Assembly (NCBI GenBank): GCA_046346965.1 | Contig: JAXMHB010000007.1 | Location: forward strand, 62,001-126,000 | Source of the DNA: JAXMHB01 sp046346965 | Lineage (GTDB): Bacteria; Pseudomonadota; Gammaproteobacteria; Xanthomonadales; SZUA-5 | Direction of reading: 5' to 3' | Length of the DNA stretch: 64,000 bases | In this document: one piece after another, positions 8,740 through 16,833 of the stretch | Layout of the letters: the number at the start of each line of letters is the position of its first letter | Numbering within the stretch: position 1 is the stretch's first letter | Notes under the pieces: model-generated | Seen by the model: the letters and a program-made list of their open reading frames with translations, nothing else | What the model was told of the DNA's origin: nothing | Databases searched by the model: none | Position numbers and translations under genes: made by a program

Positions 8740-9195
8740 GTGATTGCCTGGTTCTCATCGCTGCTGCGCAGAATGGCCGGACTGCTGGGCGTCGGTAAGC
8801 GGCAGACCGACAGTGAAGAGTTCGACCCCGAGTTGCGCGAGGTCTTCTTTGCCGAACTGGCCGATGTGCAGCAGTCGCTGGAGCGCGCGTTCGCCGCCTG
8901 GCGCAGCAATCCGACCGACGAAGCCGCGCTGAAGAATCTGCGCCGCGGCTTCCACACCATCAAGGGTTCGGCGCAACTGGTCGGCGCCACGGCACTCGGC
9001 GATTTCTGTCGCCACCAGGAGCACCTGGCGATCCGCCTGATGGAGCAGAAGCTGAAAGTGACGCCGGCGATGGTCGGCACCATCGAGCAGGCCGTCAGTC
9101 TGCTGCCGGCCTTCGCCAAGACCATCCGCGACGGTCGTCCGCCGCCGGTGCAGGCGCAGTCAATTTCGAACCGCGTGCAGCGGCTGATGAGCTGA
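8740..9195 (+). CDS. Hpt-domain phosphotransfer protein
   Basis: A 151-residue protein with a histidine phosphotransfer four-helix domain over about 28-125. The phospho-accepting motif is FHTIKGSAQLVGA, as in CheA/ChpA/PilL N-terminal Hpt units. It would relay phosphate between a sensor kinase and response regulators, but no kinase or regulator is adjacent. The N-terminus (IAWFSSLLRRMAGLLGVGK) is hydrophobic and basic and may be an amphipathic membrane anchor. The chosen GTG at 8740 has GGGGAG very close upstream; ATG at 8773 is an alternative that would remove the hydrophobic segment. Confidence 0.75.
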   Translation: MIAWFSSLLRRMAGLLGVGKRQTDSEEFDPELREVFFAELADVQQSLERAFAAWRSNPTDEAALKNLRRGFHTIKGSAQLVGATALGDFCRHQEHLAIRLMEQKLKVTPAMVGTIEQAVSLLPAFAKTIRDGRPPPVQAQSISNRVQRLMS

Positions 9196-9213
9196 GCCAG
9201 TGTCGCGCCCGCC

Positions 9214-10137
9214 TCAGCGCGGGGGCGCCAGCGCGTAATCGAGCGCGGCGCGGACCGCGGCCACCTGCGCCGCGTTGCACTGTGCCGGCGTGGCACGCGG
9301 GCTGTCGGGATAGACCTCGGTGGTGGTTGTGTAGCGGGCGCCGCTGACGCTGGCACACAGGCCCAGTGCGCGGAAGGGGTAGGCAATCACGCCGGGCGCC
9401 AGCACTGGCGAGCCGATGATCTGACCTTCGGCGTCGGCCGGCGCGATGTGGGTGATCGGCGCCACCGCATCGATGATCGCCTGCTGAAATGCCGGCTGCA
9501 GATTCTCGCTGTCGTCCACCAGATAGAAGCCGTCGGGGATCGATCCCGGCTCGAAGGGCTTGCCATCGCGCGCCGCCAGCGCCGGCCTGAACTCGCTTTC
9601 GTCGGTGTCGGTGGTTTCGTGCAGATCGATATGCACCAGCCAGCGTCCGCGCAGCGGCTGCACCAATCGCATCAGCGCGGCGGCCTCGGCGGCTGGGCTG
9701 GGCTCGCGAAAGGAGCGATTCGGGTCGATGGCCTCGGCGTTCCAGCGATGGATGCGTTCGTAGGCCCAGGGGCTGACGCAGGGCGCGATCAGCAGATTGA
9801 TGCGTGCGGCGTACGCGGCGGCGTACGCCTCGATGAACTGCAGGGCGCCGTGCACGCCGCTGGTCTCGTAGCCATGCACGCCGCCAGTCACCAGCGCGCA
9901 GGGCAAATCCTCGCGCCAGCCTAGCGTGCGCACGGCGATCAGCGGGTAGTGGTCGTCGGCGTAGCGGATCTGGCCATACTCGATGACGTCGAAGGCATCA
10001 CGCCAGCCGGGAACGCGCGCCAGCACGTCGTCGGCGTAGCTGCGCTGCCGCCGTTGCTGCGCCAACCACTGCAGTCGCTCTGCCGCGCCCCAGGGCTGAC
10101 CCGGGATGCCGATGGGATAGCGCGGAGGTGCTTGCAT
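9214..10137 (-). CDS. M14-type zinc carboxypeptidase / aspartoacylase-superfamily protein
   Basis: A 307-residue protein of the zinc carboxypeptidase (M14, succinylglutamate desuccinylase/aspartoacylase) superfamily. The first zinc pair is HGYE in the segment TGGVHGYETSG, the third ligand is in LVHIDLHETTDTD, and TTTTEVYPDSP near the C-terminus offers the catalytic glutamate. SPWAYERIHRWN and DPNRSF resemble bacterial M14-like proteins. No signal peptide is visible, so a cytoplasmic amidase or peptidase is expected; the substrate is not predictable. ATG at 10137 is used; longer frames upstream overlap the YidD-like gene and are not family-like. Confidence 0.8.
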   Translation of the reverse strand: MQAPPRYPIGIPGQPWGAAERLQWLAQQRRQRSYADDVLARVPGWRDAFDVIEYGQIRYADDHYPLIAVRTLGWREDLPCALVTGGVHGYETSGVHGALQFIEAYAAAYAARINLLIAPCVSPWAYERIHRWNAEAIDPNRSFREPSPAAEAAALMRLVQPLRGRWLVHIDLHETTDTDESEFRPALAARDGKPFEPGSIPDGFYLVDDSENLQPAFQQAIIDAVAPITHIAPADAEGQIIGSPVLAPGVIAYPFRALGLCASVSGARYTTTTEVYPDSPRATPAQCNAAQVAAVRAALDYALAPPR

Positions 10138-10208
10138 CGAGGTCGTTCCAGGCCGGGGCTGCGCGGATGAAAGCAGACTGCGGCGGCGCGATCCAGTCGC
10201 CGTTCCGC

Positions 10209-10652
10209 TCAGAGTTTGGCGCTTTGACGCTCGCGCCGTTTGCGCGGCTTCTGTTCGCGGTTGCCCCAGGGCCAATCGCAATTGCAGCCGTCCAGCACCC
10301 GCAAGCCATCGAGCGCCGAGCACTTGCCGTGCGCGCCACGTCCACAGTCGGCGTCGCCGCCATCGCAGGGCAGGTCGACGCAGCTGAGATCGCAATCGCC
10401 ACGCTGAGCCAGCAGCGCCCGCGGTGGCGCGTGGCGACGGTGTTCGGCGCCGCAGCGTTGCAAACGCTGACGCAGCAGCACCAGCCCGACCCACAGGCCA
10501 CGCCAGCGGATCGCCCGGTAGCCCAGGGCTGAACACGGGCGCGCGCCGGTGTGCACGCTGTAGGCGCAGCGAAAGCCTTTGCGCGGCGACAGCCGGCGCT
10601 GGTACAGGCGAATCAGAGCCAGTGCGAGGGTCTGCAGCATGCGGTCAGGCAT
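10209..10652 (-). CDS. YidD-family protein with Cys-rich C-terminal extension
   Basis: Residues 5-70 match the membrane-protein insertion efficiency factor YidD (ALALIRLYQRRLSP..., CAYSVHTGARPCS, YRAIRWRG). YidD normally has 70-90 residues and sits beside yidC/rnpA. This protein has about 147, and its extra C-terminal part carries many cysteines (CDLSCVDLPCDGGDADC, GKCS, GCNCDWPWG) and a basic tail. It stands away from the yidC locus, so it is probably a divergent paralogue. ATG at 10652 or 10640 are both possible; neither has a strong ribosome site. Confidence 0.65.
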   Translation of the reverse strand: MPDRMLQTLALALIRLYQRRLSPRKGFRCAYSVHTGARPCSALGYRAIRWRGLWVGLVLLRQRLQRCGAEHRRHAPPRALLAQRGDCDLSCVDLPCDGGDADCGRGAHGKCSALDGLRVLDGCNCDWPWGNREQKPRKRRERQSAKL

Positions 10653-10767
10653 CGCGGGCGGGCTGCGCAGTATCCATCCAGAACGCCGCGCGCGGACCCG
10701 AGTGGATGGTGATCCCTGGCATCGCTCGATGCCGTAAGCCATCCACAGTCCCCTCGGAGATGCTTCG

Positions 10768-12183
10768 ATGATTGTCTGGTATCGCTTGCGACTGGCGCTG
10801 GCTCTGGCCACCTTGCTGCCCGCCGCCACTGCCCACGCCACCCCGGTGCTCGATGGTCTGCAAGATCCAGCGTTCGGCGTGGCCGGGCGCGTGATCGTCG
10901 ATGTCAGCAGCCAGAGCTTGGACGGCGAGTACGCCAGCGCCATCGCCGAGGCGCCGTCCGGCGTGCTGTACATCGGCGGTGGCAACGCCAACACCGGACG
11001 TTTCGTCATCGCGCGTACGTCGGCGCAGGGCGTGCGTGACCTCGGCTTCGGCACTGGTGGTCTGGCACGCGATCGTCCCAGCGGCGATCTCAACTCGCCG
11101 CATCATTTGTACGCGCTGGCGGTACAGGCCGATGGCAAGCCGGTCGCTGCTGGATCGGCGCTGACCGGCGTCAACTCCGACGTGGTGATCTGTCGCTACA
11201 ACGTGGCCGGGAATCTCGATTCCAGTTTCGGCGGCGATGGCTGCGTGCGCCATGCGCTGGATCAGATTGCCGGTGGCCGCGACGCCGCCTATGCGCTGAC
11301 CCTGCTGCCGGACGGCAAGTTCTTGCTGGCCGGGGCAGTGGAGACCGCGCTGCACAACGGCGGAGAAAGCGAAGGCCTGCTGATGCGCCTGAATGCCGAC
11401 GGCGGCTTGGATGGCAGCTTTGGTGTCGGCGGTTTGCGCACGCTGAGCGTGCAAAACGGGACGACCAGCATCTCCGGACTGGTGCGTGGACCCGATGGGA
11501 GTCTGTATGTCACCGGATCTTATGCGGCGCCCGCGAGCCCCTTCAATCGCGAGCGCTTCGTCGCCAAGTACTCGGCCAACGGCGCCCTGATCGCCGCCTT
11601 CGGCAGCGGCGGCGTCAGCACGCTGAGCTTTGACGACTATGTGTCCGGCACCACCAGCAACGATCTGCCGGCCAACATCCTGCTCGACAGCCAGGGTCGA
11701 GTGTATGCCTGTGGCGCCAGTCGTCGTGATGGCCCGGTGCTGGTCGCGGTGGCGATCGCGCGCTACACCCCAAGCGGCCAGTTGGACAGCAGTTTCGGGG
11801 TGGGCGGGCGCATTTACCGCAGCTTCAACGATCTCAATGACGTCAGCTATGCCCAGGATTGCGCCTTGCAGCGTGATCGGCTGGTGGTGGCGATGCACAC
11901 CGGCTCGGTGGCCGTCGCTGGCAGCTTCGCGCTGGGACTGATGCGCTTTCTGGACGATGGCTCCACCGATCCCGAGTTCGGCGCCGGCGGATCGATCAAC
12001 TATCCGCTCGATATCGGCGGCGCGGGCGTCGGGCACGAGATCAGTGGCCGCGTGCTGGTCCAGGGACCGCACTTGCTGCTGATGGGCTCGGCCTCGCCGC
12101 AGAACCCGTGCTGCAACGGCCCCTACAGCTACGCCGTCGTCCGTGCTCTCGGTGATCGCATTTACGGCGACGGCTACGAATAG
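10768..12183 (+). CDS. Secreted delta-60 repeat protein
   Basis: 471 residues. A Sec signal peptide (about 1-25, ending AHA) is followed by repeated units with the pattern LDSSFGxGG...ALQxDGKxxAAG, the delta-60/WD-like beta-propeller repeat. Clear units include LDSSFGGDG, LDGSFGVGG, AFGSGGVSTL and LDSSFGVGGRIYRSF. It is likely extracellular or periplasmic and its function is unknown. The C-terminus ends IYGDGYE, resembling an aromatic-G-[FY]-E tail also seen inside the next gene. ATG at 10768 follows CGGAGATG. Confidence 0.8.
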   Translation: MIVWYRLRLALALATLLPAATAHATPVLDGLQDPAFGVAGRVIVDVSSQSLDGEYASAIAEAPSGVLYIGGGNANTGRFVIARTSAQGVRDLGFGTGGLARDRPSGDLNSPHHLYALAVQADGKPVAAGSALTGVNSDVVICRYNVAGNLDSSFGGDGCVRHALDQIAGGRDAAYALTLLPDGKFLLAGAVETALHNGGESEGLLMRLNADGGLDGSFGVGGLRTLSVQNGTTSISGLVRGPDGSLYVTGSYAAPASPFNRERFVAKYSANGALIAAFGSGGVSTLSFDDYVSGTTSNDLPANILLDSQGRVYACGASRRDGPVLVAVAIARYTPSGQLDSSFGVGGRIYRSFNDLNDVSYAQDCALQRDRLVVAMHTGSVAVAGSFALGLMRFLDDGSTDPEFGAGGSINYPLDIGGAGVGHEISGRVLVQGPHLLLMGSASPQNPCCNGPYSYAVVRALGDRIYGDGYE

Positions 12184-12208
12184 GCTCGGCGCGCAGCCAG
12201 TCGGGGCC

Positions 12209-14293
12209 TCAAGGGTCGATCTGGATGCGGTTGTTGGCGCCGCTCAGATCGCGCACCAGGGTGATCCAGAGCTCATTGCTGTCGCTGCGCAAGGAGGGCA
12301 GATAGTCGACGTCGAGCACCAGCGTCTGGCCGTTGTAGCGCACGCTGGCGGGAAAGCCGGGCTTGGTCCAGTTGCCGACGATCAGCAGCGGATTGCGCAG
12401 CGTGCCGGCGCCTATGGCGAGGTTGGCATCGAGCTGGTTGGCGCTGGCAAGGAAGGCCCAGGCGGCGCGCACCGGGTTCCAGCCGGCGGGTGTGTAGCTG
12501 ATGCTGTCGACGCGATTGACGCCGGCCGGGCCGCTGCTGGCGACGCTGCCGATGCTGCTGCTGGCGACCACCGTCTGCACGCTTTCCATTTCGCTGACCA
12601 CCGCGCCAACCGGGTCCACGCTGTGGCGGTCGAGCACGATGAAAGTGGAATAGCTCTTGCGCGGCCAGCCGCTGGCGCTGACATTGGCCAGTGGGCCGCC
12701 GTAGAAAGCGCTGCCGTGGACAAAGTAGCTCTGCTGGCCCAGCCAGCCGAAGTTGCTGCCCCAGGCCAGCCGCGTGTTGTTGGTGGCGTTGCCGGCGAAC
12801 AGCGAGTAGTTGATCGACTGATAGGGCCAGTTGAAGTCGCAGGGCATGCGGTAGTTGTTGCCGAATACCGTGCAGGCGAGGCCCGCGGCCGAGGTGCTGT
12901 TCCAGCGATCAGTGCCGTAGTAGCCGCCGGCATCCTGCTGGGTGATCGTTTGTGTCTGCACCGTGCCCATGGTGGCATCTACCGCCGTGGTCCACAGCTT
13001 GACGTAAGGGATGGTGTTCGGCTGATTCCAGGTCCACTGGCTGTCGAAGGTGACCGGATTGGTGGTCGAGGCAAAGCGATAACGATCGCCCCAGCCGACG
13101 CCGGCGATCACCGAATGCGCGGCCAGACTGGCGCTGCCGTCGAACAGCATCTCGCCGTAGGGCGCGCGGGTATCGTCTTCCAGCGCATTGACCGGCACGC
13201 CGCTCAGATCCCAGGTCATCGCCCACAGCGGATGGTCACGGCCATTGGCGATCACCCATTCCACCGTGACCGGGACCATGTACTGGGTATTGGGCGGCGC
13301 CGCGCCGGTGCGGGAATAGCGCGGATACATCTGAGTGAAGCGCAGGATGGCGTGGTGGCGACCTTCGAACACGCGTGCGTACTGGCCCGTAAAACCATGA
13401 CCGAGCGGGGAATCGTCATTGCCGCCGATGCCGGTGGTGCCTTCGGCGCGATGGCTGACGATATAGCCAAAACCGCCCGCGAACTGGTTGGTGGCGCGCA
13501 CGATGCGAGTGCCGCCGGGCGTCTGATAGCGGTACTCCCACAACTCGCCGCCGCGCTGGCCTTGCGGCCCGCTCTGGCCGTCGTTGTACGCCAGTACCGC
13601 CACACGCGGTTGTCCGCCGACGTCGCGCCAGGTGTAGCGCTCGCCGAGCATGCCGCCGACGCTCTGATCGCGCTCGATCTGCAGCGCAGTCGCCGGCGGC
13701 GGCGGGACCACCGGCGTTTCGAAGCCATTGGCAAACACCGCATTGCCGGCGCCACCGGCCGGCGGTTCCAGGCTGATGTTGTCGATGTACAGCACCGGCT
13801 GGCTGCCGGCGACGTCCGATTGCAGATCGATGCGGTCGTAGCTGCCGCTGTAGCTCAGCGGCGGCTGACTCAGCGCCACCACGACCTCGCGCCATTCGCC
13901 CGCAGCGATGGCGCCGCCGCTGATGTAGCTGTCGAGTTCGGCCTGCGCCAGCAGGCTGCTCTGGCCCTGGCTGTCGGTGGTCTGCACGTAGATGCGCAGT
14001 TGCTGGCCGCCGCTGCTGCCGCCATGCACGTAGAAGCGCACGGTCGGATGGGTGCTGGTTTGGTAATCGGTGCCGATGTTGGCCAGACCGATGGCGTTGA
14101 AGTTGTTGCCGGTAAAGGCGATCGAGGCACTGCCGGACTGCACCGGCGTGGCGTTGTTGAACACCGGCGCCGGACTGCCGTAGGAGTAGTTCTGAAAGCC
14201 GCTCTGCAGGCTGTCGGTGTACACCGGAACGGACTGCGCAGCCGCGCAGCTGCCGGTCAGCAGGGCGGCAATTCCGATCAGACGCCGGATCAT
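12209..14293 (-). CDS. Secreted two-domain beta-rich protein of unknown function
   Basis: 694 residues with a Sec signal peptide (MIRRLIGIAALLTGSCAAAQ). About 23-180 look like a jelly-roll carbohydrate-binding-type module (FYVHGGSSGGQQLRIYV, GEWREVVVAL, LYIDNISLEP). A linker then carries VFANGFETPVVPPPPA, followed by a large domain (about 205-690) rich in W, Y and N with no catalytic motif I can name. It converges tail-to-tail with the delta-60 gene. Possibly a polysaccharide-active or surface protein; substrate and enzyme class are not known. Confidence 0.75.
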   Translation of the reverse strand: MIRRLIGIAALLTGSCAAAQSVPVYTDSLQSGFQNYSYGSPAPVFNNATPVQSGSASIAFTGNNFNAIGLANIGTDYQTSTHPTVRFYVHGGSSGGQQLRIYVQTTDSQGQSSLLAQAELDSYISGGAIAAGEWREVVVALSQPPLSYSGSYDRIDLQSDVAGSQPVLYIDNISLEPPAGGAGNAVFANGFETPVVPPPPATALQIERDQSVGGMLGERYTWRDVGGQPRVAVLAYNDGQSGPQGQRGGELWEYRYQTPGGTRIVRATNQFAGGFGYIVSHRAEGTTGIGGNDDSPLGHGFTGQYARVFEGRHHAILRFTQMYPRYSRTGAAPPNTQYMVPVTVEWVIANGRDHPLWAMTWDLSGVPVNALEDDTRAPYGEMLFDGSASLAAHSVIAGVGWGDRYRFASTTNPVTFDSQWTWNQPNTIPYVKLWTTAVDATMGTVQTQTITQQDAGGYYGTDRWNSTSAAGLACTVFGNNYRMPCDFNWPYQSINYSLFAGNATNNTRLAWGSNFGWLGQQSYFVHGSAFYGGPLANVSASGWPRKSYSTFIVLDRHSVDPVGAVVSEMESVQTVVASSSIGSVASSGPAGVNRVDSISYTPAGWNPVRAAWAFLASANQLDANLAIGAGTLRNPLLIVGNWTKPGFPASVRYNGQTLVLDVDYLPSLRSDSNELWITLVRDLSGANNRIQIDP

Positions 14294-14404
14294 GGGTACG
14301 CTCCTGAGAGGGACGGGCCGCAGCGGCGCCAGTGTGCCTGAACTCGGTAACGCAGTGTCATCTCGGCGCGGGCCGCGCCGCCCTGATGGCTCCGAGCCCG
14401 GCGA

Positions 14405-15988
14405 TCACTCCCGCACTGCGCGCGGACGTGCCGCGATCAAGGCCTGCAGCGCGGCCGACTGCGGCGCCTGCAGCAAGGCCGGGCAGGGGCCGGATTCGAC
14501 CAGCAGGCCGTGCTCCAGCACGATCAGGGTGTCGCACAGGCGCTGTACGGCGTCGAGGTCGTGGGCGACGAACACCAGGCTGAGGCCGTGCTGGCGTGCC
14601 AGATCGTCCAGCAGATCGAGGATCTGCGCCTGGGTGGCGCTGTCCAGCGCGCTAGTGGCTTCGTCGCACAGCAGCACCTCGGGCGCGGTCGCCAGCGCGC
14701 GCGCAATCGCCAGACGCTGGCGCTGTCCGCCGGAGAACTGCGCCGGATAGCGTTGCAGCGCGGTCGCCGGCAGCCCGACAGCCTCCAGCAGCGCGGCCGG
14801 ATCGCCGAGGGGGCGCAGCGGGCCCGCCGGCCGGAAGGTGAGCGCCTCGCGCAGCATCGCGTCCACCCGCTGCATCGGATCCAGGCTGCGATAGGGGTCC
14901 TGAAACACCAGCTGCAGTCGCGCGCGCAGCGGGCGCAGGCGCGGCTCCGGCAGCGCCGTGACCGCCTGATCGAACCAGTGCAGCTCACCTGAGCGGATCG
15001 GCAGCAGGCGCAGCAATCCGCGCAGCAGCGTGGACTTGCCCGAGCCGCTGCTGCCAACGATGCCGATGCGCGCACCGCGGGCCAGCGACAGCGAGACGGC
15101 GTGCAGCGCCGGCGGCGGCCGCCGCCAGGGCCAGATGGCGCGCGAGGGATGGCTGAGGGTCAGCGCCTCGGTCTGCAGCACGCGGGCCGCGGTCGGTGCA
15201 GACGCTGCCTGGTGCGCTGGCAGGCGCACCGCCGCCGCCAACCGCTGCGCCGCGGCGCTGGCCGGCTGCTGCAGCACGCGTGCTGCCGGCGCCGATTCGA
15301 CGATGCGACCGCCCTCCAGCACGTGCACATCGGTGCACAGCTCGGCCACCCGCGCCAGATCGTGGCTGATGAACAGCAGCGCCATCGACAGGCGCTCGAC
15401 CAACGCGTCCAGCAGCGCGCACACGCGTGCGGCCAGCACTGGATCGAGCGCGCTGGTGGGCTCGTCGGCGATCAGAATCTTGGGTTGCGGCAGTAGCGTC
15501 AGCGCCAGCAGCACGCGCTGGCGCTGCCCGCCCGACAGCTGATGCGGATAGCGCGCCAGCAGGTTGGCATCGGCGGGCAGGCCGACGGCGTCCAGCATCT
15601 CGGCGATCCGCGTCGCGCGCGCCGCTGGGGCGAGCGCCGGCGCGTGCACGCGCAGGCATTCGCTGAGCTGCGCGCCAACGCGGCGCAGCGGGTGCAGGCT
15701 GCTGGCGGCGTCCTGAAACACGTAGGCGATCTCGCGCCCGCGCAGCGACTGCCAGTCGCGTGCGCTTTGCAGGGTTCGCCCGGCGTAGTCGATCTGACCG
15801 GATCGGCGCTGGACGCCCTCGGGCAGCAGGTCGAGCAGCGCGCGCGCGGCCATCGACTTGCCGGAGCCGGAGGCGCCGACCAGCCCCAGACGCTGACCTG
15901 CGTGCAAGCTGAGGTCGAGGCCATCCAGCAGCAGGCCGCCGGGCACACCGACAGACAGACCGCGCGCCTGCAGCAAGGGCGCGCTCAC
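14405..15988 (-). CDS. ABC transporter fused double ATPase (DppD-DppF type)
   Basis: 527 residues holding two complete nucleotide-binding domains of the oligopeptide/nickel importer family. NBD1 has Walker A GASGSGKS (38-45), signature LSGGQRQR and Walker B ILIADEPTSALDP; NBD2 has GSSGSGKST, FSGGQRQR and VLLCDEATSALDS. The GTG start at 15988 overlaps the stop of the permease gene (GTGA), indicating translational coupling. Fused DppDF-type ATPases pair with DppB/DppC permeases, but only a DppC-like permease is encoded here and no substrate-binding protein is present, so the transported solute is unknown. Confidence 0.88.
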   Translation of the reverse strand: MSAPLLQARGLSVGVPGGLLLDGLDLSLHAGQRLGLVGASGSGKSMAARALLDLLPEGVQRRSGQIDYAGRTLQSARDWQSLRGREIAYVFQDAASSLHPLRRVGAQLSECLRVHAPALAPAARATRIAEMLDAVGLPADANLLARYPHQLSGGQRQRVLLALTLLPQPKILIADEPTSALDPVLAARVCALLDALVERLSMALLFISHDLARVAELCTDVHVLEGGRIVESAPAARVLQQPASAAAQRLAAAVRLPAHQAASAPTAARVLQTEALTLSHPSRAIWPWRRPPPALHAVSLSLARGARIGIVGSSGSGKSTLLRGLLRLLPIRSGELHWFDQAVTALPEPRLRPLRARLQLVFQDPYRSLDPMQRVDAMLREALTFRPAGPLRPLGDPAALLEAVGLPATALQRYPAQFSGGQRQRLAIARALATAPEVLLCDEATSALDSATQAQILDLLDDLARQHGLSLVFVAHDLDAVQRLCDTLIVLEHGLLVESGPCPALLQAPQSAALQALIAARPRAVRE

Positions 15989-16833
15989 GGCGGCGCTCCG
16001 GTCAGTGCCGCCAGCCGCGTGCGCAGCCCGTCGCCGAGCAGACCAAAGCCGGCCAGGATCAGCGCCAGCGCCAAGGCCGGCACCAGCAGCGTCCACGGCG
16101 CCCACTGCAAATCCTGGATGCCCTCGGCCAGCAGCGTGCCCAGACTGCCGACGCGCTCGCTGGGGCCGAGGCCCAGAAAAGCCAGAAAGGACTCGACCAG
16201 GATCGCCTGCGGCACCACGCTGCCGATCGCCGTCAGCGCCACCGGCAGCAGATTCGGCAGCAGATGGCGAGTGATCGTGTGCGCCGGATGGGCGCCTTGC
16301 AGCTGGCTGGCGAGCAGGAACTCGGTTTGTCGCAGACGGCGCGCCTCGATCCGCAGCAGACGCGCGGCATCCAGACTGCCGAAGCCGCCGATGATGGCGA
16401 TCAGCAGCGGCAGCGAGGGCTCGAACAGCGCCAGCAGCAGAATGGCAATCAGCAGCAGCGGCAGGCTCAGCAGCAGATCGACGGCGCGCATCAGCAGCTC
16501 GTCCACCCAGCCGCCCAGGTAGCCGGCGACGGCGCCGATCAGCGCGCCCAGACTCAAGGCCAGCAAGCCGGCGCCGAGGCCGATTGCCAGCGAGACGCCG
16601 ATGCCGGCGGCGACTCGCGCCAGCAGATCGCGACCGATCGCATCGGTGCCCAGCCAATGGCCATGCGTGATGCCGGGCGCCAGCAGTGCCTCGCCCCAGA
16701 TCGGCCGGTCGGGCGGATACGGCCACAGCCAGCTGCCGGCCGCCGCCAGGATCAGCAGCAAGGCCAACAGCGAGAGCGGCAGCAGCACCGCGCGATGCCG
16801 CAGCAGCGCGCGCCAGGGACTGCCGGCCCTCAT
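15985..16833 (-). CDS. DppC-type ABC transporter permease
   Basis: A 282-residue inner-membrane permease of the BPD_transp_1 family with an N-terminal membrane helix (about 14-35), then LGTDAIGRDLLARVAAGIGV, the hallmark of DppC/OppC/NikC subunits. Five further helices follow, and the EAA loop region is QGAHPAHTITRHLLPNL. The ATG at 16833 overlaps the stop of the upstream FimX-like gene (ATGA), and its own stop overlaps the ATPase start. Importers of this type usually need a DppB partner, which is absent from the cluster. Confidence 0.87.
   Translation of the reverse strand: MRAGSPWRALLRHRAVLLPLSLLALLLILAAAGSWLWPYPPDRPIWGEALLAPGITHGHWLGTDAIGRDLLARVAAGIGVSLAIGLGAGLLALSLGALIGAVAGYLGGWVDELLMRAVDLLLSLPLLLIAILLLALFEPSLPLLIAIIGGFGSLDAARLLRIEARRLRQTEFLLASQLQGAHPAHTITRHLLPNLLPVALTAIGSVVPQAILVESFLAFLGLGPSERVGSLGTLLAEGIQDLQWAPWTLLVPALALALILAGFGLLGDGLRTRLAALTGAPP

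Noticed and set aside
8067..8798. Open frames with repeated SPESRVP peptides
   Set aside because: They are translations of the heptamer array running out of glmU and have no independent evidence of coding.
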